A stretch of 64,000 nt of DNA from an uncultured Ruminococcus sp. (GTDB taxonomy: Bacteria > Bacillota > Clostridia > Oscillospirales > Ruminococcaceae). Shown here one piece after another: positions 58,382 to 64,000 of the stretch. The notes beneath the pieces are model-generated. The model was not told the origin of the DNA, did not search any database, and saw only the letters and a program-made list of their open reading frames with translations. The stretch covers positions 378,818 to 442,817 of the forward strand of contig CAJTYV010000001.1 of assembly GCA_910584195.1 (NCBI GenBank), in the 5' to 3' direction. A program made the translations under genes and the position numbers. Numbering within the stretch: position 1 is the first letter of the stretch; every line of letters starts with the position of its first letter.

Positions 58382-60295
58382 GTGCGCCCGGCGGCGCACG
58401 TTTCTAACGGGTGAAAGTCCCGAATCCGCCCGGTAGTGGGAAGGATATAGCCGAAGGCAAGGGTGTCCGTCGAAAGGCGGAATCTGAAGGAAGCCGGATG
58501 TAGGGAACATACTAACCTGCGGGCAAATCTCTGGTCTGACGAACAGAAATCACATAAGAGGTTATGCATGAGGGTAAGACTGCCATACAAGCCGAAGCCC
58601 AGTAACTACACGGAATCATGCATGATAGATGTGGCAGATGGATGGAGAGAAAGAAACGTGTGGTACCCGGGGAGGTCTGTGCGGTATGCCCTGAAAGGGG
58701 TAACCACTGCCCAAAGCAGTGCTGAACGCACAGAAGTCAGCAGAGGTCATAGTAGTGATTTTTCTTCATCATGAAGGACCGAATCAGTAGGAGTCTTAAG
58801 TATGACCGGGAAAGGGGGAATGACCGCTTATGACAGAAAACTTGGGAAACAATGGCTTTCCGCAAAGAAATAGTGCGGAACACGAAGGGTATGCGGAAGC
58901 GTCAAGGTCATTCAATCGGATATGGAAAGAAAGAGACAGTGCACAGCCGAAGCTCTTGGAAGCGATACTGCACAAGGACAACTTCAACAGGGCGTATAAG
59001 AGAGTGAAGGCAAACAAGGGAGCGCCGGGAATCGACGGGATGACTGTCGAGGAAGCGCTTCCGTACCTGAAGGGACATCAACAGGAGCTGACCGACCGGA
59101 TTTATAGTGGGAAGTACACTCCGTCTCCAGTGAGACGCGTTGAGATTCCAAAACAGGATGGTGGTGTGCGGAAGCTTGGCATACCAACCGTGATAGACCG
59201 AACACTCCAACAGGCAATAACGCAACAGTTGGTGCCAATCTATGAGCCATTGTTTACGGAGGGCAGTTTCGGCTACCGCCCGAACAGAAGCGCAAAAGAA
59301 GCGATACTGAAAGTGAAGAAGTATGCAGAGCAAGGCTTTACATTTGCGGTAGTCCTGGACTTATCGAAATACTTTGACACGCTCAATCACGAAATACTTA
59401 TCAACCTTCTTAGGAAGAATGTAAAGGATGAGCGGGTAGTGCAGCTGATTAAGCGATACCTGAAAAGTGGAGTCATGGAAAACGGAGTGGTCATCGACAC
59501 AGAGGAAGGTTCGCCACAGGGAGGGAATCTATCTCCATTACTGGCGAATATCTACCTCAACGAGTTCGACCAGGAGTATCGAAAGAGAGGAGTCCCGTGC
59601 ATTCGATATGCAGATGACATTGTGCTTCTGGCAAAGAGTAAACGGGCATCGGAAAGACTTTTGGAGAGCAGTACAAAGTACCTTGAGGGAAAGCTGAAAT
59701 TAACAGTCAACCGGGAGAAAAGCCGTACTGTGAGCGTGTTCGCAATCCGAAATTTTAAGTTCCTTGGCTTTGCATTGGGAAGGAATGGAAGCGGCATATA
59801 TGTCCGGGTACATGCAAAGACATGGAAGAAGTTCAAGTCGAAGCTGAAAGAATTATCTTCCCGTAGGTCTGTACAGTCCATCAAGCCAAGCCTTGGGAAA
59901 ATCAAGGTCTATGCGAGAGGGTGGCTGAACTATTATGGAATCGCGAGCATGAAGAACAATATAGATGACATCAATGGATGGCTCTATCGCAGAATACGTA
60001 TGTGCATATGGAAACAATGGAAACTACCAAAGACGAAAAAGAGAAATCTTATCAAAATGGGAATACCAGAATACTTTGCGCATATGGCGGCAAACAGCCG
60101 AAAAGGACATTGGTTTTGTTCAAACCTTACAACAGTAAAACGAGCCATGTCAAAAGAAAGACTGATAAGCGGTGGCTTTTATGATTTAGCCACAGCCTAT
60201 CAGTCCGTGCACGTCAACTATTGAAACCGCCGTGTACCGAACGGTACGCACGGTGGTGTGAGAGGACGGGAGCTAATCACTCCCTCCTACTCGAT
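58382..60295 (+). mobile_element. Group II intron, probably class C
   Basis: The 5' end GTGCGCCC is followed by the GTGAAAGTCCC segment typical of domain I. Domain V is visible at 60227-60256 (CCGCCGTGTACC GAAC GGTACGCACGGTGG with the CG bulge). The element ends with CTCCTACTCGAT at 60295. It encodes a maturase without an endonuclease domain. Insertion right after a terminator stem fits class C. Its last bases provide the stop of the recombinase gene on the other strand. Confidence 0.88.
58830..60224 (+). CDS. ltrA: Group II intron reverse transcriptase/maturase
   Basis: The 464-residue protein has all RT blocks: RVKANKGAPGIDGMTVEE (RT1), YTPSPVRRVEIPKQDGGVRKLGIPTVIDR (RT2), GSFGYRPNRSAKEA (RT2a-3) and VVLDLSKYFDTL (RT3). 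The remaining blocks are GSPQGGNLSPLLANIYL (RT4), IRYADDIVLLAKS (RT5, catalytic YADD) and FLGFAL (RT7). A maturase X domain (KPSLGKIKVYARGWLNYYGI....WLYRRIRMCIWKQWK) ends the protein; there is no HNH part. It splices the intron and copies it into new sites. Confidence 0.96.
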   Translation: MTENLGNNGFPQRNSAEHEGYAEASRSFNRIWKERDSAQPKLLEAILHKDNFNRAYKRVKANKGAPGIDGMTVEEALPYLKGHQQELTDRIYSGKYTPSPVRRVEIPKQDGGVRKLGIPTVIDRTLQQAITQQLVPIYEPLFTEGSFGYRPNRSAKEAILKVKKYAEQGFTFAVVLDLSKYFDTLNHEILINLLRKNVKDERVVQLIKRYLKSGVMENGVVIDTEEGSPQGGNLSPLLANIYLNEFDQEYRKRGVPCIRYADDIVLLAKSKRASERLLESSTKYLEGKLKLTVNREKSRTVSVFAIRNFKFLGFALGRNGSGIYVRVHAKTWKKFKSKLKELSSRRSVQSIKPSLGKIKVYARGWLNYYGIASMKNNIDDINGWLYRRIRMCIWKQWKLPKTKKRNLIKMGIPEYFAHMAANSRKGHWFCSNLTTVKRAMSKERLISGGFYDLATAYQSVHVNY

Positions 60296-61871
60296 CTTTT
60301 ATTTCAATCCCGTTCTTAAAGGTGAAGCGGATATCCTCCCGACTGTACACCGTGGCATATTCCACAAGGCTGTACCAGTCCTCTTCATTAAATTCCGTCA
60401 GCGGGCCGTCCCTCTTTTCCAGTTCCGCAAGGAACCGCTCCGTCTTTTCCCGCTTTGCCATCCGCTCCGTGATGGCGGAGCCGACTGCTTCCAGCCGCTC
60501 CTTTATCCTGTCGAAGCGTTCTGCCAGCCCGTCATATTTTTTCTGGTACTCCGTCTGATCAAGGGCAACGCGGGCATTCTCGTTCACGCACTGCTGTATC
60601 ATCTCCGCCACTATGTTCATCTCCTCCTGAAGCTGAATCCGTTCCGTTTCCAGTTCCGATGTGTCATAAAGGCGTTCTTTGACCGCCTCGTAGTCCTCCC
60701 GTATGCTGTCCCTCTCGCCAAAGATGGCATTGGCCGCTCTCAGGAACAGCGCCTTGACAGTTTCTTCGTCAAGGTGCGGCGTGGTGCATTTCTCCCCGCC
60801 GTCAAACTTATGGTTGCACTGCCAGACTACCTTGCGGTATTTATCATTGGAGTGCCAGACCTTGGAGCCGTACCAGCTTCCGCAGTCGCCGCATTTTATC
60901 CTGCTGGAGAATGCGCCCGTGCAGCTTAAGCGGTTCTTCCCCGGATGCCGCACCGCCATCTGGTGCTGCACCTCGTCAAAGACCGCAGGACTGATGATGG
61001 CTTCGTGGCTGTTCTCCACATAATACTGCGGCACCTCGCCCTCGTTTATTTTTGTCTTTTTCGTGAGGAAATCCACAGTGTAGCTCTTCTGCAGGAGTGC
61101 GTCCCCTTTATATTTTTCATTTACGAGGATGCTCTTGACCGTGCAGGAATGCCATTTCTCTTTCCCTGCAGGTGTCCGTACCCCTTCCTCCGTCAGCCGC
61201 TTGGCAATGGCGTATGGGGAATGCCCCTGCAGGAACAGGCCGTATATCCTGCGGACAATTTTTGCTTCTTCTTCGTTCAAGACCATGCTGCCGTCCTCGC
61301 CTTTGTCATACCCAAGGAAATGGCTGTAGGGGACACAGACTTTGCCATCCGAGAACCGCTTCCGCTGCCCCCATGTGACGTTCTCCGAAATGCTCCGGCT
61401 CTCCTCCTGTGCAAGCGACGACATGATGGTGATAAGCAGCTCCCCCTTGGAATCGAATGTCCAGATATTTTCCTTTTCAAAATAGCACTCACAGCCTTTC
61501 TCCTTCAGTTTCCGGATAGTGGAAAGGCTGTCCACGGTATTCCTTGCGAAGCGGGATACGCTCTTGGTCACAATTAAATCGATGGAGCCGGCGAGGGCAT
61601 CTTCCACCATTTTCCGGAATCCCTCGCGCTTGGCTATCCCGGTTGCGGATATGCCTTCGTCCGTGTACACATGGACAAATTCCCAATCCTCCCGGCTCTT
61701 TATGTAGCCCGTGTAATAATCCACCTGGGCCTCGTAGCTTGTAAGCTGCTCTTCATGGTCGGTGGAGACGCGGGCATATGCCGCCACCCTCCGTTTCTGC
61801 GTCTGGTGGATGGGCTGTGCGGTAAAGCGGTCACGCACTGCCGGTATGGTCGTTACCCTTCTTCCCTGCAC
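60273..61871 (-). CDS. Serine recombinase 2 of the second cassette
   Basis: The 532-residue large serine recombinase starts at GTG 61871 (GGAGGG before it). Nucleophile AAYARVSTD lies near residue 36, DEGISATGIAKREGF near 74, VTKSVSRFARNT near 108 and SLAQEESRSISENV near 150. The recombinase domain, a zinc ribbon (CGDCGSWYGSKVW....WQC) and the C-terminal coiled coil follow. Its last residues (RVGGSD) and stop come from the intron end, so its native C-terminus has been replaced. It is most similar to the gene at 38626-40206. Confidence 0.92.
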   Translation of the reverse strand: MQGRRVTTIPAVRDRFTAQPIHQTQKRRVAAYARVSTDHEEQLTSYEAQVDYYTGYIKSREDWEFVHVYTDEGISATGIAKREGFRKMVEDALAGSIDLIVTKSVSRFARNTVDSLSTIRKLKEKGCECYFEKENIWTFDSKGELLITIMSSLAQEESRSISENVTWGQRKRFSDGKVCVPYSHFLGYDKGEDGSMVLNEEEAKIVRRIYGLFLQGHSPYAIAKRLTEEGVRTPAGKEKWHSCTVKSILVNEKYKGDALLQKSYTVDFLTKKTKINEGEVPQYYVENSHEAIISPAVFDEVQHQMAVRHPGKNRLSCTGAFSSRIKCGDCGSWYGSKVWHSNDKYRKVVWQCNHKFDGGEKCTTPHLDEETVKALFLRAANAIFGERDSIREDYEAVKERLYDTSELETERIQLQEEMNIVAEMIQQCVNENARVALDQTEYQKKYDGLAERFDRIKERLEAVGSAITERMAKREKTERFLAELEKRDGPLTEFNEEDWYSLVEYATVYSREDIRFTFKNGIEIKDRVGGSD

Positions 61872-63277
61872 GGTTTTCCCTCCTTCCTGCGGTAGCCTCT
61901 TTTTCCGGGGATATACTGCCTTTTTTCTGTATGGCCGTCACGGAAATGGAATGTCAGCATATCCCCGTAAGCTGAGATATGGGACAGCCTTTCGCACATT
62001 ATGCCTGCATCAAATTCCTTCATGCCCAAAACCTCTGCGGTCATTTTTTTCAGCGCCTTGTCCTGCATTGCGGGCGGCCGCGCTTTCCCGACCGCATGGG
62101 GTACCTTGTTATGCTTGAAGCACACCCACCGCAGATCTTTTGTCCCGTCTGCAAACTTCCTCGGCTGCCCTGTGAGGTTCTGCCCGCAGACTTCGCATTT
62201 AATGAACAGGGAAAGGTCATGGCACAGCGGCCTCACCGCTTTTTCCCTTTCCGTGAACATCTCGGCGTGCCTGCGCCGCTGTTCCTCCGTCCACTGCGGC
62301 CTCCGGAAATGGTAATCCGGTTTCTCATAATCCCCGCCGTGGTACAGATAACCGGCTGGCTCCGCCCTGCCGTTTTTAACCTCCACGCCATACCTTTCCG
62401 CCATCTCCCGCTGTGCGCGGTCAAAAACCTCCCTGCTGATGATGGCAGGGTGCGTCCCTTCCACATAGTACATCGGCAGCTCCCCGTTATTGCGTTTCCC
62501 TTTCCGCGGGCTGCCTTCCTCCACATAAAATTTCTGCAGCAGCGTATTGCCCGTGTATTTTTCCTGCCTTATGGTCTGGCAGATGACGCCGCCCGCCCAT
62601 TTCTTCCCGTAATAGGAAGGGATGCCTCTGGCATTCAGCTCATTGGCTATCGCATAGCAGGACATCCCGCCAAGGTATGATTCAAAGATCATCCTCACGA
62701 CTTCTGCCTCTTCCGGCTCAATGGCTGGCTGCCCTTTCTCAATCCGGTACCCGTACAGGATGCCGTTCCTCGGCTTCCCCTGCTTATACTGCTTCCGGAT
62801 TGCCCATTTCGCATTCTCACTGATGGAACGGCTCTCTTCCTGTGCAAAGGAAGCAAGCAGGGTAAGCATCAGCTCCCCGTCCTCCGAAAGCGAATGGATG
62901 TTTTCTTTTTCAAACCGCACCTCAACGCCAAGCTCCTTCAGATGCCGCACTGTTTCCAGCAGGTCAACCGTGTTCCTCGCAAACCTTGATATGCTCTTGG
63001 TCAGGATGATATTTACACGGCCGGCCTCGCAGTCCGCAAGCAGGCGTTTAAATTCCGTGCGCCCCGCCATACTGGTCCCGCTGACGCCGGAATCCACATA
63101 CACCCCCGCATACTCCCATTCAGGGTTGCCCTGTATCAGCGAACTGTAAAAGCTCACCTGTGCCGACAGGGAATGCATAAGGCGTTCAGATTCCATTGAA
63201 ACGCGGGCGTATGCCGCCACCTTTTTCTTCTGCACAAGCAGCGGTGCGGCGGGTTCGATTTTCCTTATTTTCCGCAT
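61853..63277 (-). CDS. Serine recombinase 1 of the second cassette
   Basis: ATG 63277 follows AAAGGAGCGTGGTTTC and gives 474 residues. It has AAYARVSMES near residue 25, DSGVSGTSMAGRTEFKRL near 65, LTKSISRFARNT near 93 and SFAQEESRSISENAKWAIR. After the recombinase domain there is a linker and a zinc ribbon (CEVCGQNLTGQP.....WVCFKH). It overlaps recombinase 2 by 19 bases. Its layout and HSLSAQVSFY segment match the gene at 37332-38633, so the two cassettes are equivalent. Confidence 0.93.
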   Translation of the reverse strand: MRKIRKIEPAAPLLVQKKKVAAYARVSMESERLMHSLSAQVSFYSSLIQGNPEWEYAGVYVDSGVSGTSMAGRTEFKRLLADCEAGRVNIILTKSISRFARNTVDLLETVRHLKELGVEVRFEKENIHSLSEDGELMLTLLASFAQEESRSISENAKWAIRKQYKQGKPRNGILYGYRIEKGQPAIEPEEAEVVRMIFESYLGGMSCYAIANELNARGIPSYYGKKWAGGVICQTIRQEKYTGNTLLQKFYVEEGSPRKGKRNNGELPMYYVEGTHPAIISREVFDRAQREMAERYGVEVKNGRAEPAGYLYHGGDYEKPDYHFRRPQWTEEQRRRHAEMFTEREKAVRPLCHDLSLFIKCEVCGQNLTGQPRKFADGTKDLRWVCFKHNKVPHAVGKARPPAMQDKALKKMTAEVLGMKEFDAGIMCERLSHISAYGDMLTFHFRDGHTEKRQYIPGKRGYRRKEGKPCREEG

Positions 63278-63322
63278 GAAACCACGCTCCTTTCCGCTAC
63301 TATACATCACTCTAAACCGCAA

Positions 63323-63505
63323 TTATATCAAGGGTTTTCCGGCTAATAATGTACCCAGAGTTGGCCGGTGTTTTTCAAGCAGGATTGTATCAATCTGCTG
63401 ATATTCTTCTTGGGAAATGACTCCCTCTTCCAGCATGATCCTTGCCACGGAAAGCGACATCCGGTAACGCAGCTCCGCCCGGAATTCCTTCTCACTCACC
63501 GGCAT
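63323..63505 (-). CDS. Small SHOCT-like protein of the second cassette
   Basis: ATG 63505 overlaps the HTH gene stop and gives 60 residues: FRAELRYRMSLSVARIMLEEGVISQEEYQQIDTILLEK. The pattern MLEEGVIS..EY..IDT matches the prophage copy (LSLGIITPEDYAIIDT). The stop lies in DNA similar to the recombinase-site-like element. Unknown role, always between the HTH and recombinase genes here. Confidence 0.7.
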   Translation of the reverse strand: MPVSEKEFRAELRYRMSLSVARIMLEEGVISQEEYQQIDTILLEKHRPTLGTLLAGKPLI

Positions 63506-63905
63506 CACCGCCTTTAAAACGGTTCCTGATATAACATTCATGGGAGCAGTATTTCCGCCTGGAATTGCCGTAAGCAGTGAAAGGCTTCCCACAGCCTGCA
63601 CAGGTAAAGGAATAGACCGCCCGCTGCTTTATTTTCTCCGGATGTTCATGCCACCATTTTACCCTGCATTCATCACAGCAGAACACGCGGGGCTTCATGC
63701 CCGGCCTCTGCTGCAGTGGTTTTCCGCATTCCCGGCATCCGGGAGCGCTGCCCTCCTGAACCGCCGCCATTTCCCCGGAAAGCCCGTTCCTCCTGCAGAA
63801 GCTCTTGACCGTATCTTTTGAAATCCCGACTTTATTTGCAACCGCCGTATATCCGCAGCCTTTCTTCCGAAGGCGTATGATCTTCTGTTTCTGTTCGTCC
63901 GTCAT
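63492..63905 (-). CDS. HTH plus zinc-finger protein of the second cassette
   Basis: ATG 63905 follows GAGGAGGTGCTTTCC and gives 137 residues: MTDEQKQKIIRLRKKG, an HTH (YTAVANKVGISKDTVKSFCRRNGL), then C..CGKPL....C.DECR..WW..HPE and CAGCGKPFTAYGN..RKYCSHECY. It is clearly related to the protein at 36717-37118, sharing the SFCRRNGL and GKPFTAYGN stretches. Its position first in the cassette is the same. Confidence 0.78.
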   Translation of the reverse strand: MTDEQKQKIIRLRKKGCGYTAVANKVGISKDTVKSFCRRNGLSGEMAAVQEGSAPGCRECGKPLQQRPGMKPRVFCCDECRVKWWHEHPEKIKQRAVYSFTCAGCGKPFTAYGNSRRKYCSHECYIRNRFKGGDAGE

Positions 63906-64000
63906 GGAAAGCACCTCCTCACTATACGGAGATTTGCACCGTACTTTGGCGGGGTGTTTTTCAAAAATAATACAAAAATCCGCCCATGGCATTTTATGAA
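63906..64000. other. Right edge of window
   Basis: Leader of the second recombinase cassette; it stays GC-rich. No further gene can be supported. Confidence 0.4.

Noticed and set aside
58186..58590. 134-codon - strand frame over the tandem repeat and intron start
   Set aside because: Made of repeat translation (QNQKVWQNQKVW) and intron RNA structure; not a gene.
1..64000. CRISPR arrays and rRNA genes
   Set aside because: No regularly spaced repeats of CRISPR type and no rRNA sequence were seen. The tandem repeats present are in the tape measure gene and at 58250.

Overview
The window looks like a chromosome segment of a gut-type Clostridia bacterium, most like Ruminococcus/Oscillospiraceae. 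The grounds are strong GGAGG-type ribosome sites, a perfect CIRCE element before hsp20, typical low-GC sigma-A promoters (TTGACA, 17 bp, TATAAT), several AAA-ATPase_like/PD-(D/E)XK proteins, and phage genes of the kind common in Clostridia. The species is an inference. Two base compositions are visible. About 1-40.2 kb and 60.3-64 kb are GC-rich; 40.4-58.3 kb is AT-rich.

1-40.2 kb is the right part of an HK97-type siphovirus prophage, all on the + strand. It begins inside the replication and recombination genes (DUF2800 nuclease, Enc34-type ssDNA-binding protein, family A DNA polymerase, P4-type primase-helicase, VRR-NUC nuclease, SNF2 helicase). A sigma-like late regulator, an HNH nuclease, a probable cos region and the small terminase follow. 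Between the small and large terminase lie a shortened SAM-synthetase homologue, a ParB-DNA methyltransferase and a multi-repeat C5 methyltransferase. After the large terminase come a PAPS-reductase-like protein, portal, ClpP-type protease, capsid, connectors, major tail protein, tail chaperones with an A AAA AAC frameshift site, tape measure, Dit, Tal, a GH18 tail protein, holin and a lysin. The lysin gene is split by a 1287-bp IS3-family element. The prophage ends with a four-gene cassette: an HTH/zinc-finger protein, a small protein and two serine recombinases.

40.4-44.2 kb is ordinary host DNA: tRNA-Pro, hsp20 under CIRCE, corA with a possible leader peptide, an XRE/DUF2975 pair and tRNA-Leu. 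44.4-47.6 kb is a graveyard of broken genes: a serine recombinase start, an AgrC-like kinase, a C5 methyltransferase fragment, a truncated tyrosine recombinase and a decayed IS3 element.

47.6-56.9 kb is accessory DNA. It holds three related ATPase-nuclease genes, each with its own promoter of the same layout, an XRE regulator, a complete tyrosine integrase, and a three-gene operon encoding an amidoligase, a gamma-glutamylcyclotransferase and a 91-residue protein. A serine recombinase that has lost its catalytic N-terminus follows. A group II intron, probably class C, sits directly behind a terminator hairpin at 58.3-60.3 kb. At 60.3-63.9 kb a second copy of the HTH/zinc-finger, small protein and twin-recombinase cassette lies on the - strand, probably the end of another element reaching past the window.
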